Positions 1-12,209 of a stretch of 64,000 nucleotides of DNA are shown piece after piece. The notes beneath the pieces were generated by a model. That model was not told the origin of the DNA and ran no database searches. It saw only the letters and a program-made list of their open reading frames with translations. The stretch's first letter is position 1. The number at the start of each line of letters is the position of its first letter. Made by a program: the position numbers and the translations under genes. Source of the DNA: Echinarachnius parma (taxonomy: Eukaryota; Echinodermata; Echinoidea; Clypeasteroida; Echinarachniidae); the NCBI GenBank assembly GCA_037951105.1, contig JBAMJV010001335.1, forward strand, positions 62,001-126,000, given 5' to 3'.

Positions 1-1411
1 AGTCACCTACATGTACTTAATGAATTCTTGAGTATTTTTTTTTTAGCCAATGAGTAAAATACTCTAATCTACCATCCAAGATTTGGAAGAAATTCTGTCC
101 TATCCTCGGGACCTTGCATCAGCATATTTTTAACTGTATGCTAGCCAGCGTGTTGAGCTATGGTGAAATGTTCAACTTGAAGAATTCTAGAGTCATTCAT
201 TTTAGAGCGAAGCCTAGCTTACCGTCCAAGAATAAGAATTTCTGTCCCAACTAAGGTTCCATATCATAAGATAAATAACTAGTTCTATGAAATAATAAAT
301 TTGTAAATCTTTGTTACAGGGCCCTTATATGAACCTCTTGTAGGCAGTGTATCTGTATGCTCAGTATCAGAAAATTCTGAGCATCGCAAGAATTGTCGGC
401 TCAATGAAACTTAGTTCAAAATGTATGAATCAGAACTCTAGCTAGCGTTCAATATTAGAAATGCTTTCCAATAATTTCTGATTGAATATCTCCTTCCAAA
501 ACCTCCAAAGATTAGAGAAAGTGTGGTGACACATTCTATCAGTTTCCAATGCACAGAACTACAACCATCCACAATCAGTCACACAAACTATATATCATAT
601 TTTTAGTTAAGGCAGTACTTTGGTGTAAATGTACAACTTATCAGTATTTGTATTATAGTCAGTACGTGTACAGAATTTTTATACAAAACTATTTAAAATG
701 AAATATTTGCATATTTGTACATGGGTGTTAATGATTAATTATTGAATTTGTATTAATGTTGTATATAATCATGACAAAAATGGATAATTATTGAAAAATT
801 TGAAAAGTACTGTTGCCTATTAAGAGAAATTAAGCCCAAAATGAATTTGACATTTTCAACCTTGTGAAAAAAAGGGAAGTACATGTATATGAAATGAAAA
901 TAGCAAAACTAGATATGCATTGAAATACTCTAAAATGTTGAGTCAGTTTTCAAAAAAATGCTAGTGAGATAAAAGAGTACCAAAGTGTCACGTCACAGCT
1001 GTTAATTGACATAAGAAATAGTTCTAAACAATTGTCAGGCAAGCCCAGAACTTGTGACCTAGCGGTTGCTAAGTAAGAAGTCAATCGGCCAGCTATAATT
1101 AATTCAGTGCATGTTAATTTTTGGCTTAATATAAAAATTGCGTGATAGCGGAGGCATAATTTTTGACTGCGCGCAGTCGAAGATCCATCTAGTTTTTAAA
1201 TAATCAATTTCTGATTAATATTAATTAATGAAGGTGATGAAGGTGATGAAGGTAATGAAGGTACCTACTTAACTTTATATGCTTAACATTTTGAGGTAGC
1301 TTCATGAGTCGATTCCAGTTACAAAAAGGCCTACGATTCTTGCAAATGATGATTACATTGTAGGAAATGTTATGAGTTGAAGAAAAATCAAAGAAATCTA
1401 ACAAAGTCAAT

Positions 1412-1750
1412 GGCCCGTATTCACAAAGGAGGTTTGTAGGAGGTTTGTACAAACCATGGTTTATCCATGGTCTACATCTATGGAGTGCCATTTGTAAACT
1501 GATGGAGAAAGAATGTAAACTCCTTACTTGTTAACAATGTTAATGGTACACATTTACAAAATGCACCAAATAAACGTTTGTCTTCTCACATGGTGAAATT
1601 TGCTGGTTAGCGCTTGCTAACCAGCAAATTCCACCAACAGTCATATCATTAGAAATTATAAATTGTTTTACTTGTATACGATCAGCACTCCATAGATGTA
1701 GACCATGGATAAACCATGGTTTGTACAAACCTCCTTTGTGAATACGGACC
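1412..1750. mobile_element. 339-bp foldback MITE (GGCCCGTATTCACAAAGGAGG type)
   Basis: Arms of about 65 bp share CGTATTCACAAAGGAGGTTT, CAAACCATGGTTTATCCATG and CTACATCTATGGAGTGC in inverted orientation. A second internal palindrome TTGCTGGTTAGCGC/GCTAACCAGCAA lies in the centre. Confidence 0.85.
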
Positions 1751-2460
1751 TACATGTGTATGTCGGTATCAGACAGTCAAAATACATGTCCAAATGTTAT
1801 TGTTTTATTTTCAAATTTCAATGATGTGATTTGTATCTATTCTTTGTCATTTTCAAATTTCAGTAAATTCTGTAAATTCATTCGAAAAGAAAATGCAACT
1901 AAATGCCAGTATTATTTAAGCAATACATATAACATATAATGTACATTTCTGTAAAAAAAAAGGGGTACAATTTATTATCATTACGTTTCACCCAAGTTAG
2001 AAAATAACCGCTTCTCAGGCCTGAGGAGAGGTTGAGAGATTCGTGCCTCTAGTAGAATTGTATCACCGTTTACACCGTTCTTATCGGTTTACTGCGTGTA
2101 ACAGGAGGAGATTATCTCTATAATACCACTAGGTCTCGGGGGGCAGTTAACAGGGCATGGAATGTTGACGAAAGCTATTAAAATGGTTGAGTTGATTTCC
2201 ACCGTGGTGGAGATCACAGCTAACTTAGTGAAACGTAATGTGGAATTTGGATTTATTTTGTAATTTGAAATAATGTTATCAATGTGTTTCTTTCCTTTTT
2301 CAAACAGAATATAGTTATTGTTCTGAAACTTCCTGTACATTGTAAAGTGAATAGTACTTGATGACTGGGCATATGCATAAAGCAGCTCTTTGCTTTTCTA
2401 GCTTTTTGCTTTTCTAGGCTTCATGAAAATAATCATTATAAGGTTTCTTGTTATACTGTA

Positions 2461-3190
2461 ATGACTGGCTATAGCAAAAACCCTGCATTTTCATACCATT
2501 ATAAAGGCCTCATCACAAGCTTTCATTTGATGCTTTGTTCTAAAATGCCAATTTCTTCAAAACATGAATTACCGACAAGTGCCGGGTTTTGCTAAAGCTG
2601 GTCAAATATGATGGGGGAAAAAACAAGAATATGAGTTGGAACCAGCTATTAAATATACCTTCTTATAAGAGCTCTTTACAATGAGTTGCCACTCTACAAG
2701 TTGTTATGCATGTGTACAGCCTTGGTGTGCATGTACATACTGTACCTGCTGCAGGTGCTACATAGACATGCTCTGTATATTTTGCTATTGAAAGTGCTTT
2801 ATCTTCATTTTTTCACCAATGTTCTCCCCTTTATTTTATTTTCCAGTAATTAATAACAGCTCTATAAATGTATATTCCCGATGGTCAAGTAGAATAGAGG
2901 TGTTAAACCATTGGGACTAGTCCCTGTATGTTTAATTATGTGACCCGCTATAGCAAAACCCAGCACTTGTCAGTAAAAATCAAAATGTAGATTTTCATAC
3001 CATTACAAGGCCTCATCACAAGCTTTCATTAGATGCTTTGTTCCAAGAAATTGGTCAATACTTAACAAAGATATGATTGTTTCAATTTTACAATCATAGG
3101 TTTTTTACACACATTGAGTGAACTTAAAATGCCCATTTCTTCAAAAAATGAATTACTGACAAGTGCTGGGATTTGCTATAGCCGGTCACA
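2461..3190. mobile_element. Two related MITEs ending in GTGACCGGCTATAGCAAA
   Basis: At 2939-3190 the ends TGACCCGCTATAGCAAAAC and TTTGCTATAGCCGGTCACA are inverted. A relative at 2461-2608 shares the interior CATTATAAAGGCCTCATCAC and CAAGCTTTCATTTGATGC. Confidence 0.75.
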
Positions 3191-3369
3191 TACAAATGTA
3201 CGTCAGCAGTAAAGCACTTTAATGGTTAGAAGCCTACTAATCCACAAAATTACCCCCTTCCATTTTGATATAAATGTGGAATTTCTTAGATATTGTAAAT
3301 GTAATAATTTGTATACCCTATTACTGCACTTATTTTGCACATTATACTGGTATCATTTGTTTGTTTAGG

Positions 3370-3757
3370 TTAAAGGGATCTAGTAACTTTGTTGACATGT
3401 GCAAAAAGTGATGAATGGTTGATGCAATGTATATTGTTGTTATCTCATATGTCCACAGGGTATTGTGTGAAAATTTCAAGTCAAATGGACATTGTATGGC
3501 CAAGTAATGAGCCAAAAAATGCAAATTGATATTCAGTAACTCACTGCACTCACTTTGTACACGGAAGAAAAACTCGCCCGGAGTTTTTCTTATCTGAATA
3601 CTTCAATCATACATATCTTTGTAATGAAAGGGAAATTAGAAAAACCGAAACCTGTCTCATGATTTTATTGTTAATACGAATACAACAAGATATGAGGGAA
3701 CCGCTAGAATGAAAATTTTATTTTGAGGATTTGGACAATGTTACTAAGTCCCTTTAA
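3370..3757 (+). mobile_element. TTAA-flanked MITE, copy 1
   Basis: Inverted ends TTAAAGGGATCTAGTAAC and GTTACTAAGTCCCTTTAA, 388 bp with the TTAA duplications. Interior has GACATGTGCAAAAAGTGATG, GGGTATTGTGTGAAAATTTC and CCGCTAGAAT. TTAA target duplications suggest mobilisation by a piggyBac-type transposase (inference). Confidence 0.85.
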
Positions 3758-4676
3758 TATTGATGCACATTAACAATTTTTCTGTTAACCTGTTTGATAT
3801 TAAGCATTTTCAAAGAATATGGCAAGTTGTTGTGTTTTTAATGAATTATCATTGTTAAGAGCAATGCAATGAGAGTAATATTCTATATTCTATTTATTAA
3901 CACTCTTATACGCTCCTCACACTACCATAGATCTGTAAAAACAGTACAAATTGATGATGATATGATTATTGTACATTTATATACATATGTATGGTTCCAT
4001 TACATTAATGTGCCAATTTTCATTGTTATAATGAACCAATAAATTGACTCTTTTTTACTGAAAATGGAGAATTTGTTATCAGAATTTGTTTTCTTTTGGT
4101 AATGTTGGGTTTACATGTTGTATGTCAAAGTGATGAATGTAGGCCATTGATGTTTACATCAAAACAAATCATTTTGCCAGTACTACTTCTAGTACATGTA
4201 GAAACTACTCAAATCCTTTATTACAGTGATTGGCTCGTTTCCATCTCTAGAAAAGTCATGAAAAGATGAAGCCATCTTGTTTGTTATTAACACTTTAAGT
4301 GCCAGGAATTTCAATGCTCTATGGCAATTGTGTATATTGTAACTCGCAAAAATGCGAGCTTGGCACTCAAGGAGTTAACCAACAATTTAATGACATGTTG
4401 GGCATTGCACATGTTCCTAAAACAAGAGTAAAGTAATGATAACCAAGCAATGCAAGTAATTAACTTGTTATCCTTTTTGCCCAGTTGGGCAAGTAAAACA
4501 AGAACTTTTTCACATACAAAGACAAATATTTGAATTAAGTTGCATCTGATAACCCATGCATTGATGACAAATTGTATTGCCCAAAGCCATTTATAGTAGC
4601 CCAAGGCCAGTGTTACTTATTTCGAGCATTGGGTTAACTGATAACCAACCAGATTTGAAAATAATGGAAATACTAC

Positions 4677-4781
4677 AGGGGGTGGTGCATAGATAGTTGC
4701 GATCAATAGCAAATGTGACTATTTTCTTACTTGCGCACAACTTTTTGATTGATTGCAACTATCTATGCAACACCCCCCAGG
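4677..4781. mobile_element. 105-bp foldback MITE
   Basis: GGGGGTGGTGCATAGATAGT and ACTATCTATGCAACACCCCC form inverted arms. Related in its ends (a G run then GTTGCATA) to the 36461 element. Confidence 0.75.
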
Positions 4782-5308
4782 ACTATCTCACTCAAAATAT
4801 TGCAATGGGTCACACAGATTGAAAATATTTTGTTATCCAAATTTTTATTTCAAAATAAATTTTGCTTTTCTTTACAGTTATGCAATAATGTACACAAACT
4901 GAAAGAACGAAAGCTACATATTCAGCCACATTTTCATAACAAAATATTCACAGTAACAGGAATGTGATTTTCCTTGGAACATTATAATTATTTTGACGAT
5001 GAATCGGTGGCATAGCTACGGGGTGGGGCACATTATTTATTTGACAAACAATACAATACAAAAATATGGGTAACAATTCTTTAAAAGAATCATTAAATTC
5101 ATAGTGTGCCCCCAATTTTTTCACCTGCCCCCCTCGCCATAGTCTGCCAAACCACACTGCCCCACAACGATGATAATGATGACGATGATGAAGGTGATGA
5201 CGATGATGATGATATGTGATGGTGATGGGGAGGTTGATGATGACCTTAGACCACAGTTGTAATATCGTTCCAAAAGTATGTGACAATCAATGAAATGATA
5301 GTGCTATA

Positions 5309-5430
5309 CACGGCCTCCCATAGAATTAGCTGTACAGAAGAACCGCATGACTGCTTTCCCTTTGATAAGGATTGTCTTCTTTATCAAAGGGAGAGCAGTC
5401 ATGCAGTTTTTCTGTCTATGGGAGGCCGTG
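5309..5430. mobile_element. 122-bp foldback MITE
   Basis: CACGGCCTCCCATAGA and TCTATGGGAGGCCGTG are perfect inverted ends; GCATGACTGCTTTCCCTTTG pairs with CAAAGGGAGAGCAGTCATGC. Confidence 0.85.
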
Positions 5431-5749
5431 GGGCGAGAATGTCTCAGTGTTCAGAGGATCGCTGGAGACGAAAAAGTAGCAAATTTAGGAAACGACATTG
5501 CCTAAGAAAAATGGCCCCAGGATCCAAACGCCGGACCCAAAATAAATGCTTATAGTATCATTTTGTTGGAAAAAGAATGTTCTACCCAATCAAACAAAAA
5601 ACAATGACATTTGGTCGATGATGTTGATTAAATTAACGATCGTAGGTGTTGCATTCTTTCTGAGACACCCTATATAACAGCCTTTTGTAAAGCAAGAATA
5701 TATCTTTGTTGTTTGGTCTGCATTAATCTGTCTGTTTTAATATGATTAT

Positions 5750-5815
5750 CTTTCATCAATGATAATGGATGCTTTCCCAGTGAGCTCCACCCGATCATCT
5801 CCCAGTATGGTAGCT
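5750..5815 (-). pseudogene. Partial copy of the PBLD last exon
   Basis: On the minus strand this reads GGAGATGATCGGGTGGAGCT and onward, almost the same as the exon 9 region encoding LGDGRVELAGKASIVIEG. It would read LGDDRVELTGKASIIIDER and then stop. The upstream half of the exon with its acceptor is not recognisable. It lies about 110 bp beyond the true stop codon, consistent with a short tandem duplication. Confidence 0.8.
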
Positions 5816-5927
5816 GTTACACGTGGCCACATAGCCTAGGTTTGACTACAATGTATGACATGGTAGTGCTATAAAACTTAGTTTTGTGAAAGACACAAAT
5901 ATTTTATTTTGACAGTCCTGTCTATTT

Positions 5928-6040
5928 TCATAAGTTGATCTTCCCTTCAATGACGATGGATGCTTTCCCAGCGAGCTCCACCCGACCATCTCCCAGCAGG
6001 GTGATCCTCATATCACCTCCTCGCTTTGAACACTGGCGAG
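5928..6040 (-). CDS. PBLD: PBLD last coding exon (exon 9)
   Basis: Acceptor CTTTATAG|CTCGCC. Encodes RQCSKRGGDMRITLLGDGR then VELAGKASIVIEGKINL and stop TGA at 5930-5928. Matches the family C-terminus (a QCS.RGG pattern). An AATAAA on this strand lies at 5908-5903, just 20 nt past the stop, and may be the polyadenylation signal. Confidence 0.93.
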
Positions 6041-9000
6041 CTATAAAGGGGGACAAAAAGAGAGAAAAGGGGAGATTTTTTGTACAGTCTCATTGAAAAT
6101 CCACACACTTTTAACAGTTCATAGAAAGTTGATAATTGTAATCTTTTCAGGACTACACCAACAGTCCTTTTTTCAGGACTACACCAACAGTCCTTTCTGG
6201 GACTACCATAGTCCTTTTCAGGACTCACCAATCCTCCCCTCTCACATTGTACAACCGCAAACCACGCGTATTATAATAATTGTAATCTTGTAACAGAAAA
6301 AAAGTATAATGCTATCACTCAAGTACAGACGTACAGTATGTACGTATACATGTATCTCCCCTAAACATACCGGCCAATATGTTGCAGAGGCATATTTAAA
6401 GGAATGTTATATAAGATTTTTTTTTTTTTAATAACAAGATTTCATGGAGAATAGGAATACTAAAACATTTTCATTTTCATGTGCACTTAATGTGCAGGAA
6501 TGATTGCAGTGTGTATCCGTTGACCGGGGTAATAATAATCATATAAAGCGCTATGATCCCCATGGGAATAGCGCTATAAAAATAGCCATTATTATTCATT
6601 ATTATATTCCACATACTAAGAATCTTGCTCTACGATTGGTCAAAAGTTAATCACATGATGAAACATAGTTTCGCCCATCATTGATGGGAGAAGAAAATTT
6701 TGTTACACTGTGTAGATATCTTGGGTGAAAGTGCGTTGCACTCACTAGATATTTGGTAACGTACTATCTTCACCCTGCGGTTGCATTGAATTGACATGGA
6801 GTGTGTGGCTATTCAAATTCCGTACTAAATGCAGCATACCCACTGACCTCTACTATACTATGAGCAGACCTACCGTACGGTACCGGGTACGGTAGGTCTG
6901 CTGCATTTAGTACGGGATTTGAATAGCCACACACTCCACAGTCAATTTAATGCAACCGTGGGGTGATGTGTGGCACGAATTACAAATGTAATGTATAAGT
7001 TGCGTATACGTACCATGCACTGTATGTATCATACACCATTTGCCATGACTCTATTTGCGCGTTTAGAACGTTGACTTTTGAACTGTTTAGTGTTTCATCA
7101 TCATTAATTACAATTTTCTTGGAGTTCACAAAGTTTCAATGGGAGTTTTCTGACTTGGAGTTGGAGTTCCCTTTCATTTTAGACCCAAGTTTTCATGGAA
7201 TTAATTGGAATAGCATTGTTGGTAAGTAGATCAATGTTGGTAGTGAAATGTTTCAAATGTGGAATATAAAGCAAATAATCACCTTTTGGTTTCAGGCGAT
7301 GGCAAACCATCACTTCCTCGGCGATCTGAATGTATACGCTATCTTTCCGAAGCGAAACATCCAGATCGCCTCGGAAGTGATAGTTTGTCCCATCACCTTC
7401 ACCAAAGGTAATTATTTGCTTACTATTAGTAGTATAAGTATTAACCTACCCTTCATCAAAAGGCAATAAACCAACAACACATGTTCCTATTTTGATCAAC
7501 AAAGGAATTCAGGACCAGTCATGGGTCCCGTTGCAGAAAGAGATACAATTGATTGTAAGTTCAGAAAATTGGCGCGTTTCACCCAATCAGATTTGCGCAT
7601 TTAGAACATATGATCTGACTTACAATTGATTGTACATGTATCTCTTTCTGTAACAGGGCCCTGGTATCATACTTATACCTACCAAACATAGTGTCCTTCC
7701 CCAGGACTCTGCCCCAGTAGTCTGACAGGACTGTGTGTGCTGCTCCTGTAGAGAATCAACAAAGATCAGTTAGAAAATTAACTTGTTAAACAAGACATTG
7801 CCAATTGCCCCCTGGCTATAACAGGGTCACCAAAATTGAGCTTCAGTCGAACAAAACATTATCATGCAACCCAATATTTGATTTGTCCAATGATTAAAGA
7901 ACTAGAGGTACTGTAATGATGTCATGTATATAAAGAAACAATAAGAATATCTCTGGTGGCACACGACAACCAACAATGAGCTAGTGAAATTCCACGGTTG
8001 TGAAACAGTTTAACTGTTTGCTGGTAATATTTGTCTTTTTAGCCTGTAAAGTTGTGACACAGATGAGAATTTGGGCCTGTAGTTTTAAAATGCACAATTG
8101 TAGATATATTTACCTGTAACAGGATCTTCCGGAATGCCGTTCCACGGAGCGAAGTAGCGGGAGAAGAAATCGTATGGATGACCGTCCTCACTGACCTCTC
8201 CGTTTGCTTTCACCGTGACGATGACCCCTCTGACCTCCCCTGTGTTGTGATGACCTATGAACTTGTCAATGTTAGGCGCCAGGCCCTCGAGTGTAGCTCT
8301 GCAAGAGTAAAATGGAAAACAAGATACTATTGAGTTCTAATGATTCAATTAACAATATTATTAGTAACATTTCCTTACGGCACTGCTATTGGCATCCTCA
8401 CATAGTTTTAATACCCTGGGATAAACATTATTTGTGCAAGACTGGTCTAAGCTTTCTGAAAATATAACCTTTTTTAATTGATTGGTGATAATGACACTGA
8501 TGAAATTGATACTGACTGCAGTAATGCAAATATTATTTCTGAATTATTTGTTTTTACATACATGTAGGTTTTCTATAGAAATAACCAAAATCTTTCTAAA
8601 ATTGTTACAAATGATGATCATGAAATAAGTTCATTTATGGAGAACTGTGCCTCATTTAGTTAATACATTATATACAGTCAAACCTGTCTATAGTATGTGA
8701 CTGCCTAAGAGAAACACAAAATGTGGCCACTAGACAAAGGTTTCATAAAACTGTTTTTCTCTGCAAGAGATCGCTTTTGGTGGCCACTATAGGCAGGTTG
8801 ACTGCTATAGACAGGTGGCCACTAAGACAGGTTTGACTATAGGTTTTGAAAAGAAATAACCTCTTTTTAATTCATTGTTCAACAATTAATGATGATCATG
8901 ATATTGATGACTACCTTCCAGCTTCATCTGCCAGCCTGACTAATAGTTCTATATCCCCCCCTGGAGCATGCTGAATATCAACGGGATGAATAGACCCGAG

Positions 9001-12000
9001 AGCTTCCTAGGAAAGTTGAAAGATACAAGAAAGCCTTAGCCCCCAAAGTGTCCCACTGCTAAAGCATATTCATGCACTATACAGAGTGTTTCGAAAAAAA
9101 CGGAACCCAACTTTCACCAGCAGTATCTCGTCTAATAAACATAATTATGTTTATGGCAATATGTCATATGAAAGGTGAATTCACAATCTTTAGTTTGATA
9201 CCAAATATGTTTCGATAGCGTCATGCATGAATGAATATGAATGTCCTTAACAGATTTATGTAAAAAGTAGTTTGCGCACAAGAGTAGAAAGTTATTGTTT
9301 AATGAAATGCAAATCATGAAACAAAGACAAAGTCAAGTGATATTTCATGACGTTTCTGTATTCATAGCTTGACATTTATTCAACTTCGAAAAGAGTTCAG
9401 GGTCCATAATTATCCCCAATGTCCTTCCACATGACCCGCTTGTCTGTCCGCACAGGTTTGTGCTCGTGTCACCATGGCTCTCATAGCCCGTCTGACATGT
9501 CTGACCACATTCCCCTGCTGGCAAAAGGAACTCCCTGATGATGCGATTGCGGATGTCTAAATGTATCTTTCGGCCGAGTGATGTAGACCTTCGTCTTCAT
9601 ATGATCCCAGTGGTGTCCGAATGGACCTCCTCCTCTCAGAACAACCCTTGTTTAGATTTAGACTAGTCCCTTCCATTTCATACTTCCTCATATTCCCCCA
9701 AATTGTGGATTTTGAGGGTGCATTACAATCGGGGAAATTATGGTAAAAAGCCTCAGCAACTTGCTGGAGACTCCCAGAGCAATTCCACTTAATAACTAAA
9801 AAAACGCGCTGTTCAGTAGTCAGTTGCATGGTCAGGCAAGGCACTGACCCGGGGGGGGGGGCACTCGAATTATTTTTTGACGGGGGTGTGCCTCACGGAA
9901 CTCTGAAATGGGGGTCTGAAGAGCGGACTACAAGCACAAAATATAGGGTCTTTGGAGCTACAAAAGCCCTGAAACGGGAGTTAAGGGGTCTAAGGAGCAG
10001 ACTAAAACTACAAAAAAATAGACATGGAGCTACCAAAGACCTACGGAAACCCTCAAAAAGGCTCAAATGGTGGTCCAAGGAGCCGAACTAGAAGAGAAAA
10101 TGGACTTGGCGCTAGTCAAATACATAGCCAAGTCATTCCGGGGGACTATGGAGCCAAACTACAAGAAGAATAATGGACTTGGCGCTACTCAACTACTTAG
10201 CCAAGTCATTCCGGGGGTCTATGGAGCGGCAATTTTTGAAAATCGGGTATCTTTAGAGCTGCGATTGGATGTAAAAAAGGGGTTCTTTTAAGCGGCACAT
10301 ACCCGTCTTACATTATACATGAGTGCCCCCCCCCCCCCCCCCCCCCGGGGGCACTGATTTAGCAAGTATCTCCATGTCCATTTGTGTACAGTTTAAGAAC
10401 GATTGAAACAATAGGATTATAAGACAATATAACAAAAGGAAAGGTTTCAATGAATTATCATTATTTGCGACTGTGTTAATCAGTATCTCATGCGCAAAGC
10501 AATTAGAGCATTGCTTATTCAAAATGTTTGCAGTTTGATAACCACAAGCTAAATAATTACGAATATGGTATCATATGAAAGAGTAATAAATTATCTTTGC
10601 GATGGCATATTGCGATAAACATAATTATGTTTATTAGATGAGATATTGCTAGTGGAAGTTGGGTTCCGCTTTTTTGTAACCACTCTGTATATATATCATA
10701 ATTATACCTTCCAGCTTCATTTGGCAGCCTGACTATGAGATCTACATTCCCCCCTGGAGCAAGCTGAATATCAATGGGTTGAATAGACCCGAGTGCTTCC
10801 TAGGAAAATTGAAAGATACAAAAGAAACCAGAGATGGAAAGCCAAAGTTTCCCATTTGTCAAAGTAACTTGACATATAGAAGATAAGAAAGTTGTCATGT
10901 AGACTAGATAACCAAGAGAAACAAAGATAGAAAACCTTCAAAGACCAAAGTCTCCCATCACAAAGGGCAGATGGTTACTGTAAAGTTACTCAAATCACCT
11001 GGAAATGTCATTGTTTAGTCTTAGCATCAGTTTATTTGATCCTGGGGAGAACTCCATCTCTTGGACCAGCAAATCATGCACAACTTCCTAGAATTTATTA
11101 AATATACAAATAAAAAATAACATGATTTTAGAGGGAACAGGAACTTCTCAAAGAAATAAAGATTGAGAATGAACAAAAAAGAAGCTGAACATTTGATAAC
11201 CAATAATGAAAATGAATAACCAAAGCAAATTGACAGGTTGAAATCTTAAAAGATGTCTCAGCTTATGACCTAATAACCCCCAAATCTAATAAGATCTAAG
11301 ATTGTTATTTATTGACTCTCAAGATCTAAGATTCCCAGTTCGTAGATCATTGAGACATGAACACGAGTATGAGAACAGGACGGTCCATACAGACGGATGG
11401 ACAACCTAAAACATACATTCCTATCTAACACTTCATGGCAGGAGGCATAATGAAACACATTTATTACACATTTGATGTCTTTATTAATTTTACAAGTAAA
11501 TAAAATAAATCACGAAAAGTATGCATGTTTGTATCATTTTAACCAGTTCCCTTCAAGATTCTGAAGTCCCCATACACTTTGTACATAGCCCACTCTGTTC
11601 CCGTAAGCAAGGGGTTAAGTGTGCATATTACTGTATATACTTTTGACATTTAAGAGAAGGAATGAGTCAATTTATAGAATACCTTTATTAGGGGTTCCAG
11701 TCCTTCTGGCACCTGTACAAAGATAAGGGATATTGAAATATAAAGTCACTTCTAGGTTACACTGTAAAGATGCAGCTAGGTAAGGAAAGAGAACAGGAAG
11801 AGAATAAGGGACAAACAATATAAATACAAAAGAAAGACCAAAGAATGGAAGGAAAATGAGCAACACAACAAAATAATCATCATTATCATCCCCTTCCTAA
11901 ATATTATTATCACCATCACCCCCATCAGCATCATCATCAACACCACCACCAACACCACCAAGGTCGTCAGCATCATCACTACCATCATCTTTATAATCAT

Positions 12001-12153
12001 CACCATCATCATCATCACTATCATTTTCATCATCATCATCACCAACATCACCACCATCATCCTTATTATCATCATCCTCATCACTATCATTTTTATCATC
12101 ATCATCATCATCACTATCATTTTTATCATCATCATCATTATCATCATCATTAC

Positions 12154-12209
<56 letters not shown>

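Larger units (their letters stand above)
1..5749. other. AT-rich repeat-bearing region without a supported gene
   Basis: Apart from the foldback elements and MITE listed separately, only short ORFs without family resemblance are seen. The GAT microsatellite at 5169-5220 and CATCAC-rich sequence around it are simple repeats. It could include the end of a gene lying outside the window. Confidence 0.6.

Noticed and set aside
2089-2340. 83-codon frame on the minus strand and the opposite reading LLRVTGGDYLYNTTRSRG
   Set aside because: Neither reading has a clear splice site or family resemblance; insufficient to call an exon.
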